The notes: generated from the sequence alone by a model not told the origin. Counted from the first letter of the stretch, positions 10,979-23,253 are shown. The stretch: DNA of 64,000 bases from Viola odorata (GCA_963691705.1 OY829545.1:37683475-37747474); one strand, 5' to 3'. A program made the numbers and translations.

Positions 10979-11049
10979 GTATATCTGTTCGCTACCGCTA
11001 TTGATTTCTTCTTTCTCTTGCCGCATCCTCATTGCATTTCCATTCTTAG
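10979..11049 (+). other. Predicted intron 2 of antisense gene 2
   Basis: CAG/GTATAT donor and CATTCTTAG acceptor, 71 bp, phase 0. Splicing joins the serine/proline-rich exon 2 to the open frame containing MSFASELAERR. Confidence 0.5.
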
Positions 11050-12318
11050 GGAGTTGGCCACGTTTCCCCACACTCTCCTTCTCACGACGATATGTCCTTT
11101 GCGAGCGAGCTTGCCGAGCGGCGGAAGAAGATTCGCCACGACCTTCATAGCAGTCCATCGTCATCTGGCGTTAACCCACCCCTGACAACTGTCACAAGAA
11201 ATGGCGCGCCTCCCAGACAACCTCAAGGTGCTGGCCCTTCTACCGATATCCGTACTTTTGCTGACTCTCCCATCCATTCTACCACTAGTGCTATAGGTTT
11301 TAATTCGGAGATGTTAGGTTATGAGGCAGTTGGTGGTGGTGAGTCTTTTGTTTCCACCCTACAGGGAACTACTGACCGCCCTTCTTCTCCTCCTGCAATG
11401 TTTTTTGTTCCTTCGTCCCCGCTTGCTGCCGCAAAGGACAATTCTGGCTCTGACTTTACGATTGGTGTGACTCCGTACGCTCCTCCCAGCTTTCCTACTC
11501 ATCTCGTTAACCTGGGTGGCCTTAGGGAAAAGGCTTTTCAAGTTTCTGATTCCGATAGCCCTGAGGTTGTTCTTGCGTCTACATCTCTTTTGGCAGCTCG
11601 AATATTGTCGCACCAAAGGGAGAAGGATGCGTTTGTCGCCAAGGGTCATCAAGGACGTATGGATTTTCTTCGCTCTCAAATGTTTTTCTCTTTCTGCCAT
11701 GTTCATTATATGGGTGAAGCCAGTGCTAAGGAGGCGGCGGAGAAACAAACAGAAATATATGTCCTATCTTCTGAACGTCACAGATTTTTGGATGCCATGA
11801 CAGCTTCCAAGCAGGAGGCGGAAGCTGCGAAACAAGAGGCGAGTGTTGCCAAGCAAGAGGCAGAGGCTGCCAAACTCACGCTGGAGGAGGAGAAGCAGAA
11901 AAGCATCGCTCTAAGTATACGCCTTTCTGAAGAAGGGACTGCACTAGCGCAAGAGAGGCAACAGAATGCTAAATTGGCTGCCAATCTTAGCCTTTCTGCC
12001 GAGAAATGCCGTTGGTATCTGAGAGAGGGGGCAATGCTTATGACAGAGACCTTCATGCGTCATCATGGGATGAGCGATGCTCAGATTGAAACCCTTTCTA
12101 CCTTTTTTGAGGAGAGGTCTTCACAGGTATCTGACGAAGATTTCTACAATGCGGGGCCACCAATCAGGGGGGAAATAACGCATCAACCGCTTCTTAAACT
12201 TTGCCCTTTGCCTCTTGACTTTTTTTTGCTGGGATGGCTTAGTCCATCCTTTGGGAATTTTCTTGTTATTTTGACGATGTCGCCGCTTTTTCTTTGTTGG
12301 TCTCGTTTCATGATGTAA

Positions 12319-12554
12319 CTGTTTCAATAAAGTTAGTAGGCCTTGCTATCAGAATTATAATAGTGGCTATCATACCTTATGCGGTTGCACGCCCTCCGCG
12401 GTTGCTAAAACATTTCTGTCTTTTATAGACATAATATTTCATAGTGGTTCATCTTCCGAGGGAGGCTTTCCTGTGGTGCCTTTGCCTTTTCTATTCTTTG
12501 TTGGGAATCAGGAATTTTTTTTTTGCGTCTTGTGTTTAATTATGCATGTACCAC
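12319..12554. other. Element C spacer with B insertion site
   Basis: AT-rich sequence after antisense gene 2. ACCAC at 12550-12554 is the left target duplicate of element B. No gene seen. Confidence 0.5.
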
Positions 12555-13713
12555 TGTTGCGTTCCTTGTAGGCTAGAACGCCCTCCTTAGATCGTTGTCC
12601 GACGACGTGGCTTTCAATGCGGAAAATAACTCGAAGAAGACACGTGAATCTCCAAGTCGCAATGCTTGGCACTCCACGCAGAATCCCTTGAGGATCTTGC
12701 GTCAAACCTTTGAATCTCCAAATCGCAATGCTTGGCAATCCAAAGAACGGATGACTCAATGAAAGGTGCTTTCAAGTTTTACTTGACAAGCTAATCGAAT
12801 GCACGAAACTCAATTAGTTGCAAGGTTCATCAAGAACAAGTGGATAAAGATCCAAAGCAATATGCTTTCAATAATCAATAATCAAAGTCTGCTGAAAATA
12901 ACATGGGCGGCTCCTTTTTAAGGAAGCGCAAAACCCTAATTCCAAAAATGGAAACTAGTTTAGTTTCTAAATAATGACTTAAACGAAATTGGCAACAAGC
13001 CACCCTTCCAAATAAGTTCTGAAACCCTAAATTAACATAAATAAAGTCTAATAATAAGGATAGAAGTGCAGGCTCCGCCGTTTAGGTCAAAAGGCCCAAG
13101 TGGCTTTGCTTGCGGGTCCGCCGAATCACGTTTTAAGGAAACAAGGCGTTTTCCTTATTCCCTCAAGAGTTCCCACTGAAATTTGGAGGGAAACTTCTTA
13201 ACACATATTAAGTTCTGGACTGAATATTGTGCGAGAAAATATGCTCCAATCTTCAAAAGGCTCGGCAGTGGCTTTCGCTGTCCAATGCAGGCTTGTGATT
13301 TGGGCCTGTCCCAAATCCTTCGGGCGTTTCTCTTGATTTTTGGCCTGGACTCCTCTCTTGTATTATAAATGATCATGGTCTGGTCAAAAATAGGAAAAGG
13401 GCGCTGGTGGACCTAAAGGTCCGAGGTGGCCATGTGTAGCCCATCCGTAGGCGCGGACGCGGTGCAGATTAGGGTTACAAGGCGCGGCTGGGGTGCGCGC
13501 AGGCTGGCTTCCTCCGAGGCTGTCTCTGCCTTCAGTTCCATATGGATGAGGCTACTGAGCCTCACTTGTAGGGCGCGGGCCCTGGCTAGAGTGATCGGAC
13601 CCGTGGGCGGCAATGGGAGGCTCGCGGATGCATCCTCAAAGGCTCGGGCCTTGGCGCGGGTGGTTGTGCCTGCGGGTGCGGCACTAGGGTTGGCTCCGGC
13701 TGGGATCGTATCA
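12555..13713 (-). repeat. 3' LTR of element B
   Basis: Left copy, 1159 bp, downstream on the element strand. It contains the last 100 codons of the polyprotein (to 13413). On the minus strand CTTCCTTAAAAAGGAGCC, near 12905-12925, is the counterpart of the TATA block of elements A and E. Confidence 0.93.
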
Positions 13714-16700
13714 TCCCCTCCATCTTGAGAAGGATTCGCCCTCGAATCCAGATCAGCAACATCCTCATCACCTGCATCAAACAACCGTAAGTCAGAAATA
13801 TTAAAGGTTCCATGTATTGAACCATACTCACTTGGAAGGTCGAGGCGGTAAGCATTGTTGTTGATCTTCTCAACAATCTGAAATGGGCCATCTCCCCGTG
13901 GGGATAATTTTCCTTTCCTCCTCTCTGGAAATCTCTCACGTCTTAGGTGCAGCCACACCCAATCGCCAACTTGAAAGGACGCGGTCTTGCGGCCTTCATT
14001 GTGCTTGCGCACTAGGCGCTCATTAGTGCGCTCAATGTTTGCCTTAGCCTTCGCATGTATCTGTTTGATGTGTTCTGCCCGCTGCTGTCCATCTAAGTTA
14101 GAAACATCACTCAAAGGCAAAGGGGTCAAATCCATGGGAGTTAGCGGATTAAAGCCATAAACTACTTCAAAAGGTGAACAATTTGTAGTAGAATGGATTG
14201 AACGATTATAAGCAAACTCCATGAAAGGCAAATGATCAGTCCATTTAGAAACATGCTTGGTAACTAAAGAGCGTAAAAGAGACCCCACAGTACGGTTAAC
14301 TACCTCAGTTTGGCCGTCGGTTTGAGGGTGACAAGACGTCGAATACAACAATTTAGTTCCAAGGCGACTCCACAACACTCGCCAAAAGTGGCTCAAAAAT
14401 CTTCCATCACGGTCACTAACAATACTAATAGGCATACCATGGAGGCGGACTACCTCTCTAAAGAATATATTAGCAACCTGAGACGCATTATTAGTATTTT
14501 TACAAGGCAAAAAGTGCGCCATTTTGGAAAATCGATCCACAACAACAAATATACCATCCTTACCATCCCAAGACTTAGGTAAACCTACAATGAAGTCCAT
14601 GGACAGATCGGTCCAAGGTTGGGAAGGTACGGGCAGCGGCATAAACTCACCATGACTAGCTAACCGAGATTTTGCCCTTTGGCAAACTACACATCTAGCA
14701 ATCACACGCACAACATCACGTCTCATCTTAGGCCAATAAAAGTGTGATTTCAGCATGTCATAGGTTTTATTAATGCCAAAGTGGCCCATCAATCCACCAC
14801 TATGTGATTCATGCACAAGTAATTCACGCAAAGAACACTTAGGAATGCAAAGGCGCTTGCGCCGAAACAGATAGTTATCATGCGTATAAAATTTCACATC
14901 AGCCATGGAATCACAAGTCTTATAGATCTCACCAAAATCCAAATCAGTAGGGTAGAGTGGAATTATTTGAGAAAACCCTAAAAATTTGACACTTAACGAA
15001 GAGATCAAGACATACCTTCTAGACAATGCGTCGGCAACAACATTGTCTTTTCCTTCTTTGTACTTGATGTGATAAGGGAAAGCTTCTAAGAACTCCAGCC
15101 ACACGGCATGTCTCCTATTCAACTTCCCTTGTCCCTTTAGGTATTTGAGGCTCAAGTGGTCGGTGTGCACCACAAATTCCCTTGGCATCAAGTAGTGTTG
15201 CCAAACCTCGAAGGCCCTAACTAGTGCATAAAGCTCTTTGTCATACGTTGGATAACGCAGCTGTGCATCCTTGAGCTTCTCACTAAAGAAGGCTATTGGC
15301 TTCTTCTCTTGCATCAAAACAGCACCTATACCAAGTCCACTTGCGTCGCACTCCAACTCAAACGGTTTGTCAAAGTCGGGAAGGGCTAACACGGGCGCGC
15401 TGGACAGCTTGTCCTTCAACGCTTGGAATGCGGTCTCTTGAGGTTCCTCCCACCTGAAATCAACATGTTTCTTAGTTAGGTCATTAAGTGGGGCAGCAAG
15501 AGTACTAAAATCACGAATGAAACGACGATAAAAGGAAGCTAAGCCGTGAAAGGAGCGGATGTCGCTTGCTGTTTTTGGCGTAGGCCACTCCTTGATCGCT
15601 TGCACCTTCGCTTCATCCACCTTCACACCGTCCTTGCCCACTAGGAACCCTAAAAAGTCAACCTGTTCTAAAGCAAAAGAGCACTTGGAGAGCTTAGCAT
15701 AAAGCTTCTCCTCACGCAAGGTCAGAAAAATTTCCTTAAGATGCGTAACATGCTCATGCAAAGATTTGCTATAAATTAAGATGTCATCAAAGTATACAAC
15801 AACAAATTTGCCTATAAAACGCCTAAGAACATGGTTCATAAGTCTCATGAAGGTACTTGGGGCATTAGTTAATCCAAACGGCATCACTAACCATTCATAC
15901 AAACCATATTTTGTTTTGAAAGCTGTTTTCCATTCATCACCCTCTTTCATTCTAATTTGATGATAGCCGCTCATTAGGTCAATTTTAGAAAAAATTACAC
16001 TACCACTAAGCTCATCTAACATATCATCTAAGCGAGGTATGGGGTGACGATACTTTACCGTAATTTTGTTGACCGCTCGGCAGTCAACACACATTCGCCA
16101 AGTTCCATCTTTCTTTGGCACTAGAAGCACTGGAACGGCGCATGGAGACAAGCTCTCCCGGACATATCCCTTGCTAAGGAGCTCATCAACCTGCCGCTGA
16201 AGTTCCTTGGTCTCCTCGGGGTTGCTCCTATAGGCTGGTCTGTTTGGGATAGTCGAACCCGGTACAAAATCAATTTGGTGCTCTATGCCGCGGATTGGGG
16301 GCAAACCGGCTGGCATCTCTTCGGGTGTTACATCCTTGAACTCCTGCAAAACAGTCAAGATAGAAGAAGGCACAGAAGCTAAAGGATCAAGGTTAGTAGT
16401 GCTCAAACAAAAAGATTTAAAGCGAAGAAGAATCAAAGGGCGATTCTCGCCGCAAAACTGTTTTTGTAAAACAAGCGCTCGGCGCAAATCTTTTGCTTTC
16501 GCATACAAGTTTACTTTCTTTTCCTTTTCTTGCCTTTTCTTTTCTTTTTCAAGCTCTTTCTTTTCTGTTTTTAACCCGTGCTCACTTTTTTCACGGGGGC
16601 TGTTTTCATTCTTTTCTTTTCTTTCAAACCCGTGCTCACTTTTTTCACGGGGGCTGTTTTCATCAATTCTTTTGTCTAGAAGCCGTGAGGCCTCAAATTC

Positions 16701-17765
16701 AGCATAGGACTTCTCTAACCAGAGCTGGTCCTCGAGCACTTGCTTAGGGGTAAGGGGTGCAAGTGTGACCTTCACTCCTTCCTTCTCAAGCTTGTACCGA
16801 TTGCTCCTCCCTTCGTGAGTGGCGTTGCGGTCAAATTGCCATGGACGGCCAAGTAGCACATGTGACGCTTGCATTGGGACAACATCACACCATATCTCAT
16901 CTCTATATTTCCTAATAGAAAAGCTCACCAACACTTGCCTAGACACCTTAAGGCCGACTCCATCATTCATCCATTGCAAAGTGTACGGCTTTGGATGTCT
17001 CACCATAGGTAACCCTAATTTGTGCACAAGAAGCGTACTAGCACAATTAGTACATGAGCCATTATCAATAATAAGAGAGCATACCTTAGTACCAATGTGG
17101 CACCTAGCATGGAATAAGTTCTCCCTTTGTTCCTCCTCACATGTTTCGGCCCTTGGCTGCACACTCAAGTTCCTCCGAACTACTAGGGTAACCGGTTCAC
17201 AAACCCTAGCTTCATGATCGGCTGCCTCTTCTCCCTCACTTTCTTCTTCCGAATCCTCTACCAACTCATAATCATCCTCCGAGTCCATCTCTCCATTATC
17301 CCTAATAATCAGAACTCTCTTGTTGGGACATTCGGCCTGCTTATGGCCTCGGCCACTACACTTAAAGCACACAATGTCTCTTGTAGGCACACGGTTAGTA
17401 CTAGTAATAGGAACTTTAGAAGGAGTAGGGTTTGCCGAATTACCTTTGGTTCCATAAGAAGGTTTAGATACCTTGGGTGTTTCCTTACTGTCCTTATTCC
17501 CCTTGGGCCACGTAGACTTGTTCCAAGTGGAAGTCCGTGACACAAAAGTAGACGGCTTAGAGTAGGCTGCCTTAGCCTTGCGTTGCCTCTCGATCTTCAC
17601 GGCCATGTGAAGCATCTCCTCCAAAGTCCTATATTGGCACAACTCTAAGGCGTTAGCTATCTTTGAATTCAGCCCACTCATGAACCTAGACATCTTCGAA
17701 TCCTCATCCTCTATCACATTAACCCTCGCCAAAAGAACTTCCAACTCATTGTGATAATCATTCAC
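13413..17765 (-). CDS. gag-pol: Gag (C-part)-pol polyprotein of element B
   Basis: Frame of 1450 codons from a point just after the frameshift. It holds the gag end, zinc knuckle C-x2-C-x4-H-x4-C near residue 133, retropepsin DNGSCTN near 233, a charged linker with two copies of [10 protein letters not shown], reverse transcriptase with YFDDIL near residue 657 (15797-15780), RNase H ([10 protein letters not shown]), the integrase zinc finger and D-D-E core, and the integrase C-terminal fold ([15 protein letters not shown]). The last 100 residues lie inside the 3' LTR, with an [16 protein letters not shown] segment matching the tail of A. No stop codons interrupt it. The true gag start is at 18481 in another frame, so the listed start at 17765 is only where the frame opens. 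Confidence 0.92.
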   Translation of the reverse strand: MNDYHNELEVLLARVNVIEDEDSKMSRFMSGLNSKIANALELCQYRTLEEMLHMAVKIERQRKAKAAYSKPSTFVSRTSTWNKSTWPKGNKDSKETPKVSKPSYGTKGNSANPTPSKVPITSTNRVPTRDIVCFKCSGRGHKQAECPNKRVLIIRDNGEMDSEDDYELVEDSEEESEGEEAADHEARVCEPVTLVVRRNLSVQPRAETCEEEQRENLFHARCHIGTKVCSLIIDNGSCTNCASTLLVHKLGLPMVRHPKPYTLQWMNDGVGLKVSRQVLVSFSIRKYRDEIWCDVVPMQASHVLLGRPWQFDRNATHEGRSNRYKLEKEGVKVTLAPLTPKQVLEDQLWLEKSYAEFEASRLLDKRIDENSPREKSEHGFERKEKNENSPREKSEHGLKTEKKELEKEKKRQEKEKKVNLYAKAKDLRRALVLQKQFCGENRPLILLRFKSFCLSTTNLDPLASVPSSILTVLQEFKDVTPEEMPAGLPPIRGIEHQIDFVPGSTIPNRPAYRSNPEETKELQRQVDELLSKGYVRESLSPCAVPVLLVPKKDGTWRMCVDCRAVNKITVKYRHPIPRLDDMLDELSGSVIFSKIDLMSGYHQIRMKEGDEWKTAFKTKYGLYEWLVMPFGLTNAPSTFMRLMNHVLRRFIGKFVVVYFDDILIYSKSLHEHVTHLKEIFLTLREEKLYAKLSKCSFALEQVDFLGFLVGKDGVKVDEAKVQAIKEWPTPKTASDIRSFHGLASFYRRFIRDFSTLAAPLNDLTKKHVDFRWEEPQETAFQALKDKLSSAPVLALPDFDKPFELECDASGLGIGAVLMQEKKPIAFFSEKLKDAQLRYPTYDKELYALVRAFEVWQHYLMPREFVVHTDHLSLKYLKGQGKLNRRHAVWLEFLEAFPYHIKYKEGKDNVVADALSRRYVLISSLSVKFLGFSQIIPLYPTDLDFGEIYKTCDSMADVKFYTHDNYLFRRKRLCIPKCSLRELLVHESHSGGLMGHFGINKTYDMLKSHFYWPKMRRDVVRVIARCVVCQRAKSRLASHGEFMPLPVPSQPWTDLSMDFIVGLPKSWDGKDGIFVVVDRFSKMAHFLPCKNTNNASQVANIFFREVVRLHGMPISIVSDRDGRFLSHFWRVLWSRLGTKLLYSTSCHPQTDGQTEVVNRTVGSLLRSLVTKHVSKWTDHLPFMEFAYNRSIHSTTNCSPFEVVYGFNPLTPMDLTPLPLSDVSNLDGQQRAEHIKQIHAKAKANIERTNERLVRKHNEGRKTASFQVGDWVWLHLRRERFPERRKGKLSPRGDGPFQIVEKINNNAYRLDLPSEYGSIHGTFNISDLRLFDAGDEDVADLDSRANPSQDGGDDTIPAGANPSAAPAGTTTRAKARAFEDASASLPLPPTGPITLARARALQVRLSSLIHMELKAETASEEASLRAPQPRLVTLICTASAPTDGLHMATSDL

Positions 17766-18481
17766 GGTCTTGGACCCTTGGGTAAGCTTTGTAAGCGCTG
17801 AAGTTGGTCCTTATGATAGTACGGTGGAACAAACCTCCTCTTCATCACATACTTCATGTTCTCCCAAGTAGTTACGGGTCCTCTCACATCCTCATTCACT
17901 TGCTCCCACCAATGGGCAGCGTATCCAAAGAACTCCACGGAAGCTAACCTTATTTTCTTTTCATCCGTGTACGTGTGACACCTAAAAATCGCTTCCATCT
18001 TTCGCTCCCAAGTTAAGTATGCCTCGGGATCATCTTTTCCTTCGAAAGGTGGAACCTTGAGCTTGACACTCCCAAGGTGATTGTCGACTCGCTCGCGCTC
18101 CTCGCGACGCGGCTGTTCTAAGTTACGGTCTCGCCTACCAAAGGCGTGTCTGCCGCGTCCATGTGCACCTCCTCGGCGCATGTGAAAACCCCTCGGTCCT
18201 GCCATGTGAAACTCCTCATCATACCCATCTTCAGAACCCTCGGCCTCATGCTCACTAGGCTGATCATCACCCGGTGGAGGCACATATGCTTCTCGGTCCA
18301 CTCTAGGGTTTAGGTGTTGCGCAAAGTGTGCCCCGGGGGCTTGTGGAGCTCGATTCTCACGTTCCCTAGTCTCGACTTGCTGTCTCCAAGCTGCCATGTC
18401 CTGGAGCTGAGCTGCTATGTCTTGCAAGGCCTTGGCTACATCATTCACAACCGTTGGTTCCCTTTCTAAATTTCCTGACAT
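17762..18481 (-). CDS. Gag N-terminal part of element B
   Basis: Starts at ATG 18481 (MSGNLEREP), right after the predicted leader acceptor, and runs about 239 codons: an acidic/arginine-rich N-part, then the gag core ([25 protein letters not shown]). It ends in a stop at 17762, overlapping the downstream frame by 4 bases. Comparison with A shows a one-base deletion near 17780-17790, inside the LQSL.QGSK stretch. No slippery site was recognised, so damage is likelier than programmed frameshifting. Confidence 0.85.
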   Translation of the reverse strand: MSGNLEREPTVVNDVAKALQDIAAQLQDMAAWRQQVETRERENRAPQAPGAHFAQHLNPRVDREAYVPPPGDDQPSEHEAEGSEDGYDEEFHMAGPRGFHMRRGGAHGRGRHAFGRRDRNLEQPRREERERVDNHLGSVKLKVPPFEGKDDPEAYLTWERKMEAIFRCHTYTDEKKIRLASVEFFGYAAHWWEQVNEDVRGPVTTWENMKYVMKRRFVPPYYHKDQLQRLQSLPKGPRP

Positions 18482-18482
18482 C

Positions 18483-19293
18483 CTGAAATTCACAAAAGAA
18501 AATTGCAAGCGTAAAATTGCCTAAAACTATCACTCCCTCACGTGTTTACGCTCGTGTTTGTCTCTCTATTAATCTCACAAAATCTCTCAAAGCAACTGTC
18601 CAGATCCGTCTCCAAGTGTCCAAGATGAACCTGACTCAAAGAAATTTCAAGAAAGGCTGCCAAAGAGACACACAAAGAAAACTAGTGTAGAAAGAAAATT
18701 TTGAGGTAATATACCCGAATCAATTGCAAAGATCAATCAATCAATCAAGTATACTACAGAGTAGATAGGCACAGTAGTTATGGAGTCAAGAAAAAGCTCA
18801 AAACAAACGGATTGAGTTAGTTTATAAACTCAAAAACGCTGATGGCATGCGATTAGGGTTTTGAAACTTGTTTTTGCCACAACTTTTGATTCCCAATTCG
18901 AAATCCAATGATTCTTTTTGCTATGAGTCACAAATTCACTCTAGTATTTGATTCTGAAGTTCTTTTTCTCTTTCTTTTTTTGAATGGTACTGATTTCGCC
19001 CCTGTTCTGTTTTTGACGAAATTGTTTCACTTTTTCTTTTTTTTGAAATTCAATGCAACTGAAAACACAAATTAACTAAGACAATTTGGGGGACTTTGTT
19101 TTTGTTTTTTTTTTGTTTTTTGACAATAGTAAAGACCTATAAATCGTTGGGTTGATTTGCACACTAATCGCACACACAAGACACAATTGACACAAGACAA
19201 CTAACACACAGCACGCAAGAGAATTGGTGTAGAAGAGAAGAAGGAATACCAATTCTAACAAAGAAAACGCAATAATTAAAGGGATAGATTTAC
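18483..19293 (-). other. Predicted leader intron of element B
   Basis: Minus strand: donor ACTTG/GTAAATC about 30 bases after the primer site, acceptor TTGTGAATTTCAG one base before ATG 18481. Counterpart of the leader introns in A and E. It contains the CACGTGAGGGAGTG box (plus-strand 18534-18547). Confidence 0.45.
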
Positions 19294-19304
19294 CAAGTCG
19301 GGAC

Positions 19305-19324
19305 AGCTGAGCTCCGCTACCAAC
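19305..19324 (-). other. Primer-binding site of element B
   Basis: Minus strand GTTGGTAGCGGAGCTCAGC directly after the 5' LTR; same site as A and E. Confidence 0.7.
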
Positions 19325-20484
19325 TGTTGCGTTCCTTGTAGGCTAGAACACCCTCCTTAGATCGTTGTCCGACGACGTGGCTTTCAATGCGGAAAATAAC
19401 TCGAAGAAGACACGTGAATCTCCAAGTCGCAATGCTTGGCACTCCACGCAGAATCCCTTGAGGATCTTGCGTCAAACCTTTGAATCTCCAAATCGCAATG
19501 CTTGGCAATCCAAAGAACGGATGACTCAATGAAAGGTGCTTTCAAGTTTTACTTGACAAGCTAATCGAATGCACGAAACTCAATTAGTTGCAAGGTTCAT
19601 CAAGAACAAGTGGATAAAGATCCAAAGCAATATGCTTTCAATAATCAATAATCAAAGTCTGCTGAAAATAACATGGGCGGCTCCTTTTTAAGGAAGCGCA
19701 AAACCCTAATTCCAAAAATGGAAACTAGTTTAGTTTCTAAATAATGACTTAAACGAAATTGGCAACAAGCCACCCTTCCAAATAAGTTCTGAAACCCTAA
19801 ATTAACATAAATAAAGTCTAATAATAAGGATAGAAGTGCAGGCTCCGCCGTTTAGGTCAAAAGGCCCAAGTGGCTTTGCTTGCGGGTCCGCCGAATCACG
19901 TTTTAAGGAAACAAGGCGTTTTCCTTATTCCCTCAAGAGTTCCCACTGAAATTTGGAGGGAAACTTCTTAACAGATATATTAAGTTCTGGACTGAATATT
20001 GTGCGAGAAAATATGCTCCAATCTTCAAAAGGCTCGGCAGTGGCTTTCGCTGTCCAATGCGGGCTTGTGATTTGGGCCTGTCCCAAATCCTTCGGGCGTT
20101 TCTCCTGATTTTTGGCCTGGAATCCTCTCTTGTATTATAAATGATCATGGTCTGGTCAAAAATAGGAAAAGGGCGCTGGTGGACCTAAAGTTCCGAGGTG
20201 GCCATGTGTAGCCCATCCGTAGGCGCGGACGCGGTGCGGATTAGGGTTACAAGGCGCGGCTGGGGTGCGCGCAGGCTGGCTTCCTCCGAGGCTGTCTCTG
20301 CCTTCAGTTCCATATGGATGAGGCTACCGAGCCTCACTTGTAGGGCGCGGGCCCTGGCACGAGTGATCGGACCCGTGGCGGCAATGGGAGGCTCGCGGAT
20401 GCATCCTCCAAGGCTCGGGCCTTGGCGCGGGTGGTTGCGCCTGCGGGTGCGGCACTAGGGTTGGCTCCAGCTGGGATCGTATCA
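19325..20484 (-). repeat. 5' LTR of element B
   Basis: Right copy, 1160 bp, about 1.2% different from 12555-13713 by eye. Right target duplicate ACCAC follows at 20485-20489. Confidence 0.93.
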
Positions 20485-20489
20485 ACCAC

Positions 20490-20692
20490 TACGTTAACAC
20501 TGCATTTTGCATTGTTATTTCTTTAGAGATGTTTCAAGGAACAAAGTAGTTATTATTTCCATCCGTGCCATGCATAGTTTCATGCATAGTTTCATGCATA
20601 GTTTCCATGTTGCGATAGAGACATCTCTCCAGCTCAACTTCACCGGGTATCAACCGCTCGGTTACTAGCTGGGATATCTCTCCTTGTTTCAA
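20490..20692. other. Element C spacer after the B insertion
   Basis: No gene. Contains three tandem copies of GCATAGTTTC(AT) at about 20571-20608. Confidence 0.5.
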
Positions 20693-21207
20693 ATGCCAAC
20701 GATCAGCTTGGGGCGTGCCTCGTCTTAGTGAGCCGTCTGGTCAGGACCGGGCATCACAAGGATAGGATTTTCACTCCCAAGCGTTGAAACCTCACGTTCT
20801 TGGAGCGTGCCTCGTCTTAATGGGCCGTCTATGTGAGCACGGTTCCCATAAGGATATGATTTTCACTTCCAGAACGGAGTTACTACCTCCTTGGGGGCGT
20901 GCCTGGTCTTAATGGCCCGTCTGTATGAGCACGACTGCCACAAGGATAGGATTTTCACTCCCTAGGATGCCGGGGAGTGCCTCGTCTTAATGGGCCGTCT
21001 ATGTGAGCACGATTACCATAAGGATAGGATTTTCACTCCCGAGGGCGTTGGGACGTGCCTCGTCTTAATGGGTCATCTATGTGAGCACGGTTACCACAAG
21101 GATAGGATTTTCACTCCCAACGCTATTTATGCCAGGGCGTGCCTCGTCTTAGTGAGCTGTCTGATCAGGACCAGCAATCACAAGGATAGGATTTTCACTC
21201 CTGGCAT
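20693..21207. repeat. Six-copy tandem repeat (~70-95 bp units) in element C
   Basis: Each unit runs GCGTGCCTCGTCTTA.TG.GCCGTCT, then AGCACG..TACCA.AAGGATAGGATTTTCACTCC, then a variable 5-30 base tail. Units start near 20706, 20795, 20885, 20965, 21053 and 21136. First and last units share the variant GTCAGGACC/ATCAGGACC. Tandem arrays between pol and the 3' LTR are common in Tat elements. Confidence 0.85.
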
Positions 21208-21300
21208 TCTTCATTATCTGCGTATTGTTGGCCATAATATGCACAAAGATGCCTTTCATTTATGCGTTAGAGCAATATTAACAAGGCCAAATAGGAGAGA

Positions 21301-21504
21301 TTAGCTTCTAGCATGATATAGTTTTAAACGGGCTATATTCCAAGAGTTTGGTAGGGGAGTACCGTCAAGTGTTTCCAAATGATATGCTCCCTTTCCGATG
21401 ACGCGATTGACGCGATAGGGCCCGTCCCAATTTGGGTTGAGTTTTCCCATGCGCTGCCCCGCTGCTCGTTTGTCTCTAAGCACTAAGTCTCCCGCTTTGA
21501 GCAA
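21301..21504 (-). pseudogene. Integrase C-terminal domain, element C
   Basis: 67 codons with GDLVLRDKRA and GKLNPNWDGPYRV...GAYHLETLDG, the usual end of plant Tat-type integrases, ending in a stop. It is separated from the integrase core by a stop (21505-21579). Confidence 0.7.
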
Positions 21505-21579
21505 TCGCTCCTTGACTTATTTGTTATGGTACTGCGCCATTTTCCTTTTGTAATGCAAAGTTTTTAGGAGAGCCTCTTC

Positions 21580-21846
21580 TTATATTTCTGGTAGCACATC
21601 AAGGTTAGCGCGTAACCTTTCTTCATTAACTTCTTCTCTGAAATATGCCACTCGCAGGCTCAAGGTGCCAATTTCTACCGGCGTGACAGCCTCTGTTCCA
21701 AAGGCTAATGCAAAGGGCGTTTCTCCAGTAGTAGATTTCACGGTCATGCGATAGGCCCACATTACATATGGCAGTTTGTCTGCCCATTTCTTTTTAGAAC
21801 CTTCTAGGTTCCTTTTGATGCCACTGTGGATGCTGCGGTTGGTCAC
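21580..21846 (-). pseudogene. Integrase core end, element C
   Basis: 88 codons with WADKLPYVMWAYRMTVKSTTGETPFALAFGTEAV. This follows the catalytic-Glu segment, which falls at the broken junction around 21850-21920. Confidence 0.7.
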
Positions 21847-21921
21847 TTCTGCCTGACCATTGGTTTGCGGGTGCGCTACAGAAGAGAATCTCTGCTCAAT
21901 TTGAAATTCTACGCATTGATT

Positions 21922-22884
21922 TCAAAAGAATTGGCTTGTAAATTGTGTTCCGTTGTCGCTGACCAATATGCGAGGTACCCCGAATCGCATGATGACTTGA
22001 TATTTGAAGAAACGCCAAATCTTCTCCGTGGTAATGTTAGCTACCGCCTCTGCTTCTGCCCACTTCGTGAAATAGTCTACCGCGACGACCACAAACTTCA
22101 ATTGGGATCTGACTTTTGGAAACGGGCCCAATATATCAATTCCCCACTTGGCAAACGGGCAAGGGGCGACAATTTCTGAAATTTGCACGGCTGGTCTTCG
22201 TGGGATTTTGGCATATTCTTGACATTTCTGACAAGATTTTACAAAATTATGACAGTCTCTACGAATGGTGGGCCAGTAGAATCCCGAACGAAAGACCTGT
22301 GCTGCTAGGGTGTCACTAGCCACATGCATGCCGCATATTCCTTCATGGATTTCTCGCAAAGTATGGAGCCCTTCCTGCTCCGTTATGCACTTCGCGGCTG
22401 GATGAGAGAAACATTTTTGAATTAATTCTCCATTGTAGTATGTGCACCGTGCCGCTTGTTTCAAAATTTTCCTTCTTTCTGCGTTATCTACTGGCAGCTC
22501 GTCATATTTCAAATATTTCACAACGGGAATTCTCCAATCGCTCTCTATTTCTTCTACGCACAGGGACGCTTGTTCTTCCATGAAAGAGGGCACTGGTATC
22601 TCACCATAATGCACATCTTTGGGTATGGAGGCTGTCGGGCTAGCTGCCATTTTAGCAAGATTGTCAGCTTCGCTATTATCCTCTCGAGGAATATGCTCGA
22701 AGCGGACTTGAATGCCTTTTCTCTTTGCCTCTGTTAGCTCATATTTTACCTTTGTGAGGTATTGAATCATGATGGGTTCCCGCGCTTGGGAATTTCCCAA
22801 GACTTGATCTATTACCAATTTAGAGTCCCCCCGTATCTTTAGCTGCGGATCATGCATTGTCCCTGCACCACGCGTGGCTTCCAC
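21922..22884 (-). pseudogene. Second (archaeal-type) RNase H and integrase N-part, element C
   Basis: 320 codons. The first 90 are the RNase H fold duplicate (IRGDSKLVIDQVLG; NSEADNLAKMA). Then the integrase zinc finger (H-x-EGICGMH, C-QKC) and the core with D in WGIDILGPFP and D in LVSDNGTQF. Having both RNase H copies ahead of integrase is diagnostic of the Tat lineage. Confidence 0.75.
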
Positions 22885-22980
22885 GAAGAAGTTGTTGCCT
22901 ATTCTAAGCCCAGCCAGTAACGCTTCATATTCGGCCGCGTTATTGGATAGCGGTTGCAGAATTCTGACGGCTTATCGTAT

Positions 22981-23247
22981 CTATATGCCATCGGGTCCGA
23001 TTATAAAAATTCCCACATCGGCTAACTCTTGGTTTTTAGCTCCATCCACGTTAATGATCCATGCATCGCTGTAAGTATCTGGGGATGGGAGATCTGCCTC
23101 TTCCCCTTCCCCTTCTGGTGGGTTCACCGGCAGCTCTTGTGTAAATGTGCATTCTGCTATGAAGTCTGCTAACGCTTGGGCTTTGATGGACGGTCTGGCC
23201 TTGTATTGCAATCCATACTGCTCAAGTTCGATTGCCCAAATCAGCAT
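22981..23247 (-). pseudogene. RNase H end and linker, element C
   Basis: 88 codons: WAIELEQYGLQYKARPSIKAQALADF (end of the LTR-type RNase H), a Pro/Glu-rich linker, then the first strand of the second RNase H (WIINVDGAKN). A stop separates it from 22884. Confidence 0.7.
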
Positions 23248-23253
23248 TCTTCC

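Larger units (their letters stand above)
9867..12318 (+). pseudogene. Antisense extra gene 2 of element C: Transposase_28-like domain plus coiled coil, three exons
   Basis: Exon 1 (9867-10590) starts MAKTSSLKSAGG. It carries a conserved-looking helical region (LYAKLFDHGFRLPLDPLVKL; LSPNAICVVSAFAALYRFKG; a tryptophan-rich FTWKLMG..WKEDFF stretch), the pattern I associate with Pfam Transposase_28 ('putative gypsy type transposon'). One TAG at 10278 interrupts it, with the frame open on both sides. Introns 10591-10661 and 10979-11049 (71 bp each, GT-AG) restore frame into a basic/alanine-rich exon 2 (10662-10978) and exon 3 (from 11050), which ends in a long coiled coil with QEAEAAK repeats. The last exon frame stops at 12318, though the real 3' end may differ. 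Function unknown. It is antisense to C pol and lies between pol and the off-window 3' LTR. Confidence 0.55.
12555..20484 (-). mobile_element. Element B: full-length CRM-like Ty3-gypsy chromovirus
   Basis: LTRs at 12555-13713 and 19325-20484 (about 1160 bp, TG...CA), target duplication ACCAC (12550-12554 and 20485-20489), primer site by the right LTR and polypurine tract (GATGGAGGGGA on the minus strand) by the left LTR. Internal coding on the minus strand is one gag-pol frame broken by a single frameshift near 17780. I count about 14 LTR differences, so it is older than A. Its protein closely resembles that of A, but the LTR sequence is largely different. Inserted between antisense gene 2 and the repeat spacer of element C. 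Confidence 0.93.

Noticed and set aside
17765..18481. Programmed -1/+1 frameshift between B gag and pol
   Set aside because: A has the same region in one continuous frame and no slippery heptamer is evident, so a one-base deletion is simpler.
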